From contig OX453278.1 of assembly GCA_949710005.1 (NCBI GenBank), forward strand, positions 11,028,512 to 11,092,511: a stretch of DNA of 64,000 nt, read 5' to 3'. The notes under the pieces were generated by a model that saw only the letters and a program-made list of their open reading frames with translations, was not told where the DNA came from and did no database searches. The stretch is from Ricordea florida (taxonomy: Eukaryota; Cnidaria; Anthozoa; Corallimorpharia; Ricordeidae). This document shows positions 51,801 to 63,800 of the stretch, piece after piece. Positions within the stretch are counted from its first letter, which is position 1. Every line of letters begins with the position of its first letter. Position numbers and translations under genes: made by a program.

Positions 51801-53269
51801 CTTTTTAAATCTTCGTGTCTGGTAAATTTTTGTTTACATCCTTGACATACCCAGTTTTCAGTAAGAAGGTCTAGATCAATAATGAAAAACCCGTGCCCAT
51901 CATAAAGCCCTAAATTTAAAGTTGGTAAATTATCTTTGAAATTATTTTTCCCAAACACCAGTTTCCAAACTTTAAAATTTGCTTTATCTTTCTGCTCGTA
52001 AGCCCTGATGTTTATGGAGAAAACCTTTGAAATTTTCTCAAAATCAACTAATTTTGTTGATCTAACATCTGTCTTTTTCATTTTTTTGTTGTCATAAAAA
52101 TCTTTAGCTAAATTTAGCGCTTGTTTCTCTATGCGTTTTTCAGGGTTTTGTTTACCAGCAATAATATTCATGAGAATAGCTAAACACCTCCATACACATA
52201 GATTATCGTCTTTATCATCTACGGAGTAAATACATCTTTTCTTACGTAGCTCGTCAGGTAATCTTCCACACCCAATTAAAGGTTGTCTAGTGAGAATAAC
52301 TTTTATTTGCACTTCCCTAAACTCAACCCCGCCCTCATGAACACCTGGTTTATTAATTTTCTTTTCCGCGGGTAAATATGCCCTACTCCAAGCAGCTCCT
52401 TCTAAACTCAATCTCTCACCCTCACACCTTTCTATATAATCTTTTATTTCTGAAAGGGAGTTAAAAGTTCCTCCACTTCTAAATGTATGTACGTGATAAG
52501 CTATTTCCCCATTTCCTCTTTGAATCAAAGCAGTAAAACTGAAAACAATTCTTGCCCCCATTTCTATTTGGGGTTCCAATTCATTATAAATTATTTCTGT
52601 CAAATCATTATTTAGATCCCTCCTAAATCTAATAATATTTCCATTTATTCCTTCGGTATTACGAATTGGGGGGTCGTCTTCATTTTGGATTATTGAAAAT
52701 ATTTTAAGGACTATTGTTCTTTTCTTTTTAGTTTTTTCCTTCAATTCATCTCTCACACTATCAGATATAGTTACCTTTCTTTTTGTTTTAGTTTGCCTAT
52801 TATTATTAATTTTTATGATGTTTTCATTTGTTAATTCTTCAAGCTTTTTGGAAAACTCGTCTTTATCCATTACCCTAAATGAATAATTTCCCCAATTAAA
52901 AATTTGTTTTGATCGTTTTTTGGGTTTTATAAAAGTAGGTGCGAGTTTTCTTTTTGTAATATTTTTCCTTTTAGGTTTTGCACCTTCTTTTTCATGCGTT
53001 TTAATTGGCGGGGTTTCAATTATAAGTTCTGATCTATTACCTAAAACTTTATTGAGTTGATTTCTGCTCATGCTTTTATAATCTTTAATGCCAAAATCTT
53101 TTGCTATCGTTTTTAATTGTCTATCAGTAAGTATTTCTGACACGTTAATTCTTAAACCCGGTATATTATTCAAAGCCTCGATAAGTTGAGATCTAACCAT
53201 TAATTTAGTGTTATAAACACCATTTTCCTTAGCTATTTTCTTTAATTGATGAACATTTAATTTATCCAT
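48823..53269 (-). pseudogene. polB: Family B DNA polymerase of a different lineage (Polinton 2), one nonsense codon and one frameshift
   Basis: Read right to left: two Rho-N/SAP-like repeats (1-80); a basic leader (about 93-175) shared with Polinton 1; C358 and H459 in an OTU-like arrangement; a C2H2-like finger (CQGCKQKF); and a Vsr/restriction-endonuclease-like segment ending in YEPETNTVFEFYG at about 586, where TGA at 51511-51509 stops the frame. The same frame then stays open to 50966 and holds exonuclease motifs FDFES and NSGKYDINL. A length change in the 6-base A run at 50982-50987 moves the reading to the frame 50976-48823, which has YNLNDVIPF (exo III), NDANSLYLY (motif A), GNSFYGKM (motif B) and MDTDSMY (motif C). 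It lacks the endonuclease VII-like insert of Polinton 1. Apart from the two breaks it looks conserved. Confidence 0.88.
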
Positions 53270-53624
53270 AATTACTTTCTTTGAGTATTTTTCTAATCTT
53301 TAAATATCATTTTTTTATTTTGTAATCTGAAAAAATCTCTGTTTAGTTTTTCTGATAAATCTCTGATAAAAAAAGAAAATGAACTTATAAATTTAAGCTA
53401 AAAATCCCTATCTTTTTTCTGTCAAATTTAAAATAACCCGTAAGCTAAAAAGAACAAAGATTTTTCTGTCAAATTTTAAAAATAACCTGTAAGCTAAAAA
53501 AAGAACAAAGATTTTTCTGTCAAATTTTAAAAATAACCTGTAAGCTAAAAAAAAGAACAAAGATTTTTCTGTCAAATTTAAAAAATAACCTAAAACGTAC
53601 TTATAAACTCGCTTACATACTACT
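53255..53624 (-). repeat. Right terminal inverted repeat of Polinton 2
   Basis: Inverted match of 37626-37995, including the four tandem units and the polymerase start codon. Confidence 0.9.
53296..53304 (-). promoter_or_regulatory. TTTAAAGAT motif in the right terminal repeat
   Basis: 26 nt before the polymerase ATG at 53269; copy of the motif at 37946-37954. Confidence 0.65.
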
Positions 53625-53629
53625 AGTGG

Positions 53630-54451
53630 ACCGCGCGGTGAATTTAATTTCTTTCATTCGGCGAAATCATAACGAAGGTAATTACTCGATCCGTTAGAGT
53701 TAAATACGTTGTATGGTCGCCTACAAAGTTAGTTTTGATTTTGATTGAATTTCTCTCACCGAAAGTTTGACGGTCATTCCATTCTCTTGCGGCGAAAACA
53801 TTTTACGAAGAACTTGATATCAACAACATCGGCGCGCTGAATATTATAGCTTGATTTAGCTTAAGCAATCGGCAAAATCACAACGGCGGCATTAATGCAT
53901 TCGTTTAGAGTTTGGTACGTCCAGTGTTTGGCCTAGAGACGAACTGAATTTGATAGAGTTCATCCAATCGAAAGTTGGTCATTCGATCCTGTTGCAGTGA
54001 AATATTCTATGAAGAACTATGACAACAACGACATCGGCCGCGCGTTTCCAAAATTAACGGCTTTCGTTTCAAAGCTGCCAAAGCAATAAGTCCAATTTTC
54101 GGTCGAGAAACTAGCTTCTCATTAAACTGAATGTAACCCATCGAAAATTTGTCGACGATTATTAATTCTAGTTCTGTGAAAAACTGATGAAAATAATCCG
54201 AAGCAGGCTGTCGACGGTTAATTTGAAAAGTAGTGAAAAATACGCAAACGTTCCTCTCAATCAACATCTCATACTTATAGAAGTTCAGATAGAAACGAGG
54301 CACCGGTCAGGCAGAATCTCTGACAAATAACTTGCTTAATTTTTAAAATAACTTCTGTAAGTCAGCGCAACTTTCACCTCCAGGAACAGTGTTGACAAAA
54401 ATTAAGTAAAACACCCACCCTCGGTGCGGATTTAATTTGTATACATAGGCA
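53630..54451. other. Host sequence right of Polinton 2, no gene recognised
   Basis: Short frames only. Two stretches (about 53640-53800 and 53870-54020) are similar to each other (CGGCAAAATCACAACG/GCGAAATCATAACG-type starts followed by CGTT.. and TTGAATTT), suggesting an old tandem duplication. Confidence 0.5.
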
Positions 54452-54517
54452 CGTGACCAGCCGCAACCAGGGTACTTTCTCGAGGGAGGAAGAGAGAGGA
54501 CCCTGGGAACGAGGTTG
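54452..54517 (-). repeat. Short dispersed repeat (copy 2, inverted)
   Basis: CGTGACCAGCCGCAACCAGG... to ...GGGAACGAGGTTG, the inverse of 37248-37312. Confidence 0.75.
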
Positions 54518-54739
54518 CTTGACAGCGAGCTGCCATGTTGGCGTCAATACATAAACCCGGTAGCCGAGCCTGCACAGTCCCGGCATTCCATAAGCCTGGT
54601 GCCCAGTCCTAACAGGATGTACTGAGAAAGTTGTATCAGCGGGAGAAGATTAATTTTCTCATAAGACATTACAGAAAGTGCAGAAAAGACGGAAAAGAAA
54701 GAGCGTTCGAAACAATAGCCGTTCCCATACAGGTAAATT

Positions 54740-55190
54740 GGCAGCACATGAAAGGTTTCATGATCGATTGTATCAAAAGCCTTTTTTGAAGATCAATAAC
54801 TAGAACGCCATTTGAGAGACCATTGTCAATATTAATTGACCAGTTATTCGTTCTCTCCTGAGTAGCGCTGTTAGCGCACTATGCATTGATCGAAAGCTAG
54901 ATTGGTACGTATTCAAAAGGTAATTATCCTAAAGGTTAACGATAAATAATTTTTCAAAAATTTCTGAAACAAATGGCAAAACTGATATTGGTCGATATAA
55001 TTATAATTCACCAGATAACAGCTTGGATCCTTTCTTAAATATCGTTGTAACCTTGGCAATTTTCCACTCGTTTGGAAACATTTCAGCATCTATACAGCTC
55101 TTAAAAGTGTATGCTAAGGACAGCCCGAAAATACTGCTCTAGAAAGTTTCAATAGCTTACAGTGAATTTTATCTAACCCAGTAGATTAAT
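54740..55190 (-). pseudogene. Decayed non-LTR retrotransposon reverse transcriptase
   Basis: Across several frames on the minus strand one reads, in order, GLDKIHCKLLKLS, FPNEWKIAKVTTIFKKGSK, YRPISVLPFVSEIFEKLF and VLVIDLQKAFDTIDHE. These are the conserved blocks of LINE-type reverse transcriptase (fingers to the start of motif A), in the right order. Several frameshifts and stops separate them, so it is a dead fragment without the catalytic YxDD part. Confidence 0.75.
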
Positions 55191-56128
55191 ACCTCTAGAA
55201 AACTAAGACCCCTCGAAAACTGGTTCAGAATTACTGCTTTCCGCACTTGAAAAAACCCGTTTTGAATGATACATCACTAGAATACAGATCGAATCACGAC
55301 TTTCGAAAATTCAGTCCAGTATATGCTTTAACACTTAGGGATTTACTTCGTTCCATTAGAGAATTCTCTCGATATGCCGTGTTTCGAGCGAGAGGCCGTT
55401 TTGACGGATAACTGTAATTGATTTGAATTGCCTCTTTCATGATAGCTGCGATAATACACCCTTTCTTAAATAAGAATATTGTTTTATCCAGTTAAGGCCG
55501 AAGATTCTTTTTTTTTTTTGCAAAATTTTCGGCTGAAAATTTCCTGGGAATATCCTTAGCTTACAGCGTATGACATTTCCGTTTTAGATTGTATTAGGAA
55601 TTGTATTTCGTTCATCTGTTCATCGAACTGTCATTAGCATAGATCATTTGGCCAGTGCAGGTTTTTTATCGTTTTTTTGGCTTCTATTTCTTTGCTGTTT
55701 AGAGAAAGCAAGAACTTTATACGGTTGAGTTTAAAACATGTAATTGTATTGTATTTACAAATTTTCAACACAAAATTATATTTCTTTCAAAATATCAGCC
55801 TTAGGTTTATCAGCTTTTCAGTTTCTCAGCTTTGTGTTTATTTTTAAAGTATTCTTAAAAGTTGGGCAAATTTCAGAATCGATGTTCTGATAAAATATAT
55901 TCTTCTGAAAAAGAGAGCACGTAATGAACTTGACTTGCGTCATCCCAGCAGAGAATACTTTTGATATGCCGCGTTTCGAGCGAAGGGTCGTTTTAAGTAT
56001 TATGCCACAATAAGCTGCCTGTTTTCAATTTTCGAAAAACTTTAAAGGCAATTTTTACGATCAGTTTTCCGAGCGGCTCTCGCATACTTGTCCAATATTC
56101 TGACAAATTTATGCATAGCATTATATTA
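55191..56128. other. No gene recognised
   Basis: AT-rich sequence with short frames. A sentence-like duplication (GCCGTGTTTCGAGCGAGAGG near 55377 and GCCGCGTTTCGAGCGAAGGG near 55967) indicates an old repeat. Confidence 0.5.
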
Positions 56129-56391
56129 AGGGACGGACCATTAGAAAAGTGATGGGGGGGGGGATGGGGAATTTTCAGCTTGCACGAATTTTTTTTTTCG
56201 CTCACTGCTTTTGCAGGAATTTTTTTTTTCAGGTGAACCTCTCTGCACAAATTTTTTTTTACTACGTGTGAAAAAGTCACAATTGGACCTTCCTTCTGCA
56301 TGAATTTTTTTTTTTACCTTCTTTGCATGAATTTTTTTTTTCGTTTTTTCCCCACCCCCCCCCCCCATCCCTTTTCTAATGGTCCGTCCCT
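56129..56391. mobile_element. MITE with AGGGACGGACCATTAGAAAAG inverted ends, copy 1
   Basis: About 263 bp, starting AGGGACGGACCATTAGAAAA and ending with the inverse. Inside are poly-G and poly-C tracts and a series of GAATTTTTTTTT motifs. A close copy lies at 60536-60832. The homopolymers create repetitive open frames that are not genes. Confidence 0.85.
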
Positions 56392-57305
56392 AAAATGCAT
56401 TATGTTGTATTTTGTCGTTCTAGAATGCATTCTTGACTATTTTTATGGCCATGTAATACAATACAATACAATGCATAAATTTGTCGGAGTACTGGACAAT
56501 CCTCGGCTCTCGTGCGTGACCTTCGGGGGTAGTATTCGTCAGGCAGTAACATGTATGCGTGCGTGCGAGCACTGTGTTTTATTTCGCAAGCACGAGCAAT
56601 GATCGAAATTGTCTTGCGAGCAGCGCCGAGCACTTAAGAAAAATTCAACTGGCGTAAATGTTTAACTTATGTTATTGTAAGTTATTTTTCTTGTGCTTTC
56701 AATTAAACTTGACATCCAGATCGAAGTAGGTTCAGTACGATTTCGTAAAGTATTATCAGTTTGTACCAAAACATTGACGATGAACGATTTACGAACTTTC
56801 TAGCAGTCGAGCAAATTTCAACAACGAGAATTCGAGCATAAGACCGATTGCAAAAATTTTGCGAGCACGAGCAAGCGAGAACTCGTTTAAAATTTGTCAA
56901 CAAATCGAGCAACGGCCAAGTTTTGCGGGCACTTGAAAATTTGAAGGGACCATTCGGTACCCCTAGAATTTATGACCAACTCACTGGTTCATGTGCTTTC
57001 GCGTGGTGGAGGTTTTGTTAGTGCGAAAACCAGTAATCCTGAACCAGATTCCGAGAGGTTTTAGGTCTTAGCTTTCGTGACTCCCAAGTTTGAAGCTTTT
57101 ATATTGCTGCTACCATTTTACTCGGTCTTCTGCAACAGAGAAGTGTCAGTTTCATTTATGCTAATTAAGGTTTTTTATACAGTGACACGAGTGCAATTGC
57201 GAGAAAAGCAAGTGTATATGTACAACAAAGCTGACCTTTGGACATTCAAGGTCAAGTCGCCTGGGTTGCCCTTCAGCACTGTGGTTCTACGCAAATTTTG
57301 AGATC
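56392..57305. other. Upstream region of the right methyltransferase gene
   Basis: No convincing gene. It should contain the promoter of the plus-strand gene starting at 57306, but no TATA box or other core element stands out. Confidence 0.5.
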
Positions 57306-60300
57306 ATGGATAAAACAGATATAGCTGTTCCTCCACCTGTTCCTGATAAGCTCATGGAAATAATTTACGCTTATCGTGTATCAAAAGCTCTTTTTGTCGC
57401 CTGCAAGTTGGGCATATTTGATGTACTGAATATGTCGCCCACTCCAGTTTCGTGCAAATCTATAGCAGAAGAACTTACCACTGATGTCGATGCTACAGCT
57501 CGACTGATGGACACATTGGTTGCTTTGCAATTATTAGAAAAGATTGCACGCAACGAGCCCGAATCCCGTTACGTTTACATAAACACCGAAATGGCGACCC
57601 AGTTCTTGACCAAGTCAAGCCCATATTCAGTGGTTGGCCTTATAGAGTTTTTCAATCAGCAACTCTACCCTATGTTTGGTAATTTAGAAAGTGCAGTTCG
57701 TGATGGATCAAGTCAGTGGATGAGAACATTTGGGAAATCTTCAGAGGCTGTGTTTAAAGCGATCTACTCTACTGAAGATGACCGTGTTACTTTCCTCAAA
57801 GCAATGCATGGCTCTTCATTGTCATCTTGTCACCGAGTGGTAAAAGCCTTTGACCTGAGTCAGTTTAAGACGTGCTGCGATTTAGGAGGTAAGAAATTGA
57901 AAGATATTTCAATCGCCAGATTTTACATAATTTAGAACAATTTTCATAGAATAAAGGGCTGATTTAAAGGGCAAATTTGTTAAATTCTTTTTTGAGTTCT
58001 CTCACTTATTTTACTGCACGGTGAGGAGGAACACATAAAAAAAGCCTTGCATGCAGTTAGGAAATGGTGTCTCTCCATTAGTACCATTCATATGTTATTC
58101 ATTTCATTGATTTGGAAGAATTTTAGGTCAACAAAGGTTCTCTGTGTATTTAGAGTTATGGGAATCGTGCCATGCATTTCTATCACGTAATGACCTCCCC
58201 AAAGAGGGTTTCGTCGAAAGCTTATAGTCTTTCATGGTCCGAATTTAATGCATAAGTTCTCTGTAAAACCATATTCTCAACGTGGAATTCTTATGAATCT
58301 TCAGTTTCTCAGCAAAAACTTCAGTAATCTCCACAAAATTTACAATTGTCCCTATACTATTTTCACAGGAGCAACTGGAGCGCTGGCTTACGCCATGTGT
58401 CAGCACTATCCTGACATGAAGATCACAGTATTTGACATTCCTTCAGTCAAGGAATCTTCAAGTTATTTCAGACCAACACTGCAAGACTGCCCTAACCAAA
58501 AAAATGTTTCATTTGCTGTTGGCGATTTTTTCCAGCCGAGCTTGCCCAGTGCGGACCTTTATGTACTTTGTCGTATTCTTCATGACTGGAGTGATGAAGA
58601 AGTTGACTTGATTCTTGACAATGTGTATAACTGCTTACCTTCAGGTATAAAGATAGCAGTTATATTTCATGGATAACATGCAACTGTAGAGTCTCTTTCC
58701 CCCTGACTAATGCATATGTCGATGGTTTTCCCCCCGGGGGAGGGCATACCCACGGGGTTTGATATAAATTTGCCTCACCTTGGTTGGAAATTTGGAAAGT
58801 CTATGTTGCCCCAGGGTCGGGAATATTGTCAACATTGGGTTGATGGGGATAGTAGAAGTACCATACGCGACGTAAAACCTATCTTCAAACCTGGCTTTTT
58901 GGCTAGTTCCTGTAGGTCGGTCTGATCGATCGGCGGGCGTTCACAGGGTCTTGAAAACGTGAATGATGAATTATTTACCATATTTCTCCGATCTTTTATA
59001 TATGCTATAACAACCCTCTGTATCATAGAAGATGCTATTTGAAAGTAAAACGATTTCATTTAGCTTTATTAGTCTTATCATTGAACAAATTGCCACTAAT
59101 ATTAAAGTCTCTTACGTTTGACGATATTAATTTCTTTTTAATTAAGTTGTTTTGATATTTTACGGAATTTTCCAAGGGTTGTAACATTTGCATACATTTT
59201 GCAAGTTGAACAGGGCACTTCCATTAGTTGGCCCGCTCGGAATGTTAGTTGCTATCGTTTCATGTGCATAAATTAAAAACTTTAGAATTCGAATTTTATA
59301 ACGGACAACGGTCAATAACGTTTTGACGCTTTCAAGGCAGGGGATCCCAGATCATATCAATGTCACTGCTCCTTTCACTGGGAAAAAATCTGTGAGTTTG
59401 TCATCTTCTGTTTCTGTACTTTTTTGCCTTTACGATCTTAACATTTTTTCATGTAAATTTATTTATTAGTCAAACTCGCACAGTGACAAAAGTTGACGAT
59501 ATTTGAATAATCAGTGAGTTCTCGATCGTTCACAGTAGCCGTTTCGGCAATAACAAGGCTGGGGAGTTTTTATGGAAATTTCTTCCCTAGAACCAAACAA
59601 CTGACCAAAATTTGAAGAAGAAATGTCAGACCCCATGGGTATGCTCGATCACCCTCACTGGGGGAAACCATTGACAGGTGCATAAATGTGTAAAGCGCGA
59701 AACATCGGCACGAGTGGCAAAGCTCGTCAACGGACCGAGTTCTTGTTGTAGTCTTTTGTAACTAAGGTCGTAATCAAACGGTCATAAACTTAGGCTGATC
59801 CACTATCACTGCTAGCTAGGTTTTCAATCCGACGCTTCGTATTAGGTTTTTTCGGCCGAAATCAACTCGCAAACTGGTAAATTAAAGCATGCACCTTGTT
59901 TTCAAATATTGGTTAGTAACTAGCTAGACACGTCATGTAATTTTAAGCTAATAGTCAAATTACTTGAGAGGCTTTTCATTGATATCCTTTCTCTGGTAGC
60001 TACATTTGTATAGGTAATTTTCTAAATACTGTCTTGGGTAATTAACAGGTGTAAACGAATATGTTTACGAGGCTAACGAGACTAAACCGGTTGAGTGTAA
60101 TTTTATGGAGTGATAAAATCATTAACGTATCTGTTTTTTTTTTAGGGGGAGGGCTTCTTGTCTGCGAAATACTCCTTGAAGAGAACAAAACTGGCCCTTT
60201 ATTAGGTCTCCTTATTACTCTTAACATGCTGGTTTGCACGGAGGGCAAGGAGAGATCGGCAGGGGAATACAAGCAGCTCCTGGAGAAACACGGATTTGTT

Positions 60301-60366
60301 GACATACAAGTGAAGAAATCCACTGATTCCCTGCCGATTGGCGCTGTTTTATGCAGGAAGATTTAG
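57306..60366 (+). CDS. Acetylserotonin O-methyltransferase-like gene, complete, three exons
   Basis: Exons 57306-57888, 58369-58644 and 60146-60366 join to 1080 nt (359 residues plus stop TAG at 60364). All splice sites are GT-AG (GTAAGA, TTTCACAG, GTATAA, TTTTTTTAG) and both introns are phase 1. Exon 1 has the N-terminal dimerisation/winged-helix domain (VPPPVPDKLMEIIYAYRVSK). DLGG|ATGALA spans the first junction (SAM site), VFDIPSV follows as the acidic-loop strand, and ILHDWSDEEV carries the catalytic His. Exon 3 (LLVCEILLEENKTGPLLG to CRKI) completes the fold. Length and motifs fit ASMT-family methyltransferases. It is a close paralogue of the gene at 327-2681 on the other strand. The substrate cannot be read from sequence. 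Confidence 0.88.
58645..60145. other. Intron 2 of the right methyltransferase gene
   Basis: 1.5 kb with no recognised gene or obvious transposon. Confidence 0.7.
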
Positions 60367-60535
60367 ACACGGCTCTCCCGTTGTTCAAGAGGCGATCTCT
60401 ATAGGAAAGACTCAGAAGGTTATTTAATTTCATAGCAGGCACCGCCTATCCTTTTACTTCAATTGCACTCTGGCAGTGACCTTATCTATCCGTTCCAGAT
60501 CAGGCCCCTGTTTTATTCATCAATATGGTACCTCA

Positions 60536-60832
60536 AGGGACGGACCATTAGAAAAGTTATGGGGGGGGGGGGGGAATGGGGAATTTTCAGCTTGCACGAA
60601 TTTTTTTTTCGCTCACTACTTGTGCAGGATTTTTTTTTTCAGGCGAACCCCTCTGCACGAATTTTTTTTACTACGTGTGAAAAAGTCACAATTGGACCTT
60701 CCTTCTGCACGATTTTTTTTTTTACCTTCTTCCTTGCATGAATTTTTTTCTTGGCGTTCTCCCTTGCATGAATTTTTTTTTGTTTTTTTCCCCACCCCCC
60801 CCCCCCCATCACTTTTCTAATGGTCCGTCCCT
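60536..60832. mobile_element. MITE with AGGGACGG inverted ends, copy 2
   Basis: Same ends and internal layout as 56129-56391, slightly longer through an extra GCATGAATTTTTTT unit. The two copies bracket the methyltransferase gene. Confidence 0.85.
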
Positions 60833-63800
60833 AAACCTCTTTGTTGGGACAAACGGCCCTTTCTCTTTTGGGAGACACGTAAGAGATCTAATTATTGTAT
60901 AAATTCGTCATAAATGTATTTAAAATTCTACTAATTTAAAGAATTGTTATAACAACAACAACACCAAAAACAGCAAGCTTTCAGTTGCAATATTGAAAGA
61001 TATTACAATCAAAATAGAATAGCTCAGAATAGCACAAGAGCTAATCGAATTGAGTGAAAAAAAATGTATGATTAATCGATTAAATCCGTTGGTGAGGAGT
61101 AAAGCTTGAAAAGAGAAAAAGGAATAGATAGTATAATGAGATAGAATATAATGACAAGAAAAAAGAAAAACCGACAGACAAAAGACTCAATGCACATAGA
61201 AAAAGATGAATACTTACATCATAGCTTAGGACGAGATGAACATTGGTAAGTGTGTGTGATTTTTAGCTTTACTTTGTCTTTGAAGTCTTTTAGGGGTAGA
61301 TGATTAACAGGCTCATCAAGATTATTCCACACTTACTAACATATTTTTGGCCCAGAAGGCCAAAACCCGAGGAGGAACACTAGAAACCCCCCGTATAGGG
61401 AGGGAAATATTGCTGTAGCAGGAGAAAATCTCAATATTTGAGAACACGGCTCGCAAAGGATTTCCGAAAGTTCGCTGGGGGTTGAATAAACACTCGAAGG
61501 ATTTTGAAAGCGGAACCTTTGCCACGAGGTTCTGAACTCTAAAGGTATTAAAGTGTGTATAGCTTTCTAGATAAATGTAAGTTTATTTTTTGAAAAATAA
61601 ACTTCCGTTCGATCTAGAGTCCAAATTGTTTAAACTCGCATTGCTCATCTATGTTTTCGACAGAAAGAAACGGTCACACTTGGATTTGTCAGGCACAAAT
61701 CAGACCTAACTGGGCGCGAAAGAATCGCACCCGGCACAATCCAAAAGTATATTCAGTGATTAATAAAAAGACAAAGAACTGGGTTAGTGATTCATGGGCT
61801 GTGGTATTGGCATATTTTCAGAGTTCTAGATCGCTTGGAAAAGTCCTGTTTTGTGTAGCATGCCACGCTTCAGCGTAAAAAAAGCTTATGTCACGCTTTG
61901 AATTGTTGTTCATACGGTAATACCTCAGTTGCACCGTGGCCCACTACTGACGGTGGCCCACAACTGTCACGGCAAAAAGGAAAAGCTCATGGCAAAAAGA
62001 AAAAGCTCACGGCAACCAGCGTCCTTCGCTCGTGGACGAACGAGGTCCTTTTAGATTGACATCTTCGTCTATCATTCCGCTATCATAACATAAAAGCAAA
62101 GCATCTCTTGCATCCTTGAAACTCTTCTTAACTCGTATTTTGACGCACAAGACATAATGTAACAAACGGAACAAATCAAGCAACAGAGTTAAAGAGGTGA
62201 AAACTAAATTTTACTAACACGTCAGGATGACGAATTATGACATATAAGACTTACGTCATGTTTCGAAGCCCCGGTACCAAAGATCTAGATGTATGAGAAA
62301 TGTTTCTTAATCACTGATATATAATGTTTAACATGCGTAGAATGAACAAAAATAGACAAAACATTCTGGAAACAAATTGGCGTCCCCGTGGTGGAAATCT
62401 TAAGCTTTTTATCCACAGGGTGAGATGTGAACCTAGACCCTGTCCTATCCGTCCTTTGGCGCGCCGTCGTGCTCACTCCCGTCCTGGATCTTCAGGTCCC
62501 TAACAATAGACACTGGCAGGCGTTCCCTTCCTTTCCCTTTCCCTCCCACTCATCTTTCCTTTTTTTCCTCTCCTCATTCTCCTAGCGTCTTCGCGCCCCT
62601 CCGCGTTCTTCTTTTTCCTTCTTTAAATTTAACGCCTCTCTCCAACTCATTAAAAAAGATTTGAAAAATAAACGGCCATTCCCTTCTACAAAGTTTCACT
62701 TCAAAAGATATTCCACACTCTATAACATAAAAAAGCAGGGGCAGCCTTAGTGAGAACCATTACTAGTTTAAATATTTTTTATGTAATAACGTGATTTACA
62801 AGCAAATCTGATTTTGTATTGATGAATTGATAATACTGTTCTGAAGAAATTACCAAAGGATAAGGGAAGAAGGTTATTATGATACTGATACATAAAGAGT
62901 ACCTTATAAAAATAAACAAAGTCTTTTAATTCTTTCCAGAGGTTTGAAGAGAGTTCATCTGGTTTTGACAAGGTAACAATATTTATGGGTGATTTTTGCA
63001 GGTTCTAAGAGTAGAGAGTATAAGTATTTCCCCAAACTGATACACCTTAAGTAAGAACAGATAAATAACTGAGAAGTATAATTTCTGCAGCATACTTTTA
63101 TTTAAGTAAAATCTAGTAGTATATGGGTGTCGGTTGAATACCACCTCTGGTTGTCTCGATTCGGCGAATTGAATTTTTTCCCCGAAATACCCCGTATCCC
63201 TATAATTTTTTTCGCAAATATCCCGTATCCCTAAAACCCCTAATGGGGCCTCAATGTAATACGCACTGTAGGAGTGCGCTTGTTGCATCTCAAGTAGATA
63301 GTAGCGACTTTAAGCAAATCGCTACAGCGACCTCTACGGCGGTCGCAGATGCGGAGTCCTAGGGAGAGTACGTCACCGTAGCTCGCTAAATTTCAACTTT
63401 AAGCAAGCTCGGTCCAAACAGTGACTACAGCATTTCTTTCTCACTTGTTTTGGCTGTTATGACTTCCTTTAGAGAAGCGAGAGATTTCATCTTTCTCATA
63501 TTGAATAGTGATCACATGTCATGTGCTGAAATACTTGAGATAACGCTTCATATTTAAGTTGTTGCCATCTCTCGTATTTTATATTAGATATTTGGTTTGG
63601 AAATTAAATTATAATTTATCAACAACAGAATTCAATGGTGGTCAAGTAAGAAAAAGGCCAATTTAAATCCTTCATTTGTCAAGAAAAACATCATTGGAGG
63701 GCGATTTCTAGGCAAAACAGAAAACTAAAAATGAAGATCGCGGAGTTCGCAGCAAGTGATATTTCTTCTTATGTACCGTATTTCACAACAAATCAACAAA

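Larger units (their letters stand above)
37626..53624. mobile_element. Polinton/Maverick-type integrated virus, element 2 (15,999 bp), inverted relative to element 1
   Basis: Terminal inverted repeats begin AGTAGTATGTAAGCGAGTTT; AGTGG is duplicated on both sides (37621-37625 and 53625-53629). Gene order read from the right end is the same as element 1: polB, int, mcp, atpase, small membrane proteins, candidate minor capsid, acidic protein and Cys/His protein; it additionally has a candidate ssDNA-binding protein (43347-44165). Two frameshifts, both at homopolymers (42886-42892 and 50982-50987), and one in-frame TGA (51509-51511) are the only lesions seen. All other frames are open. Confidence 0.95.

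Noticed and set aside
56141-56368. Lysine-rich open frames in the AGGGACGG-ended MITE
   Set aside because: They arise from poly-T/poly-A tracts and recur in the second copy only as repeat sequence.
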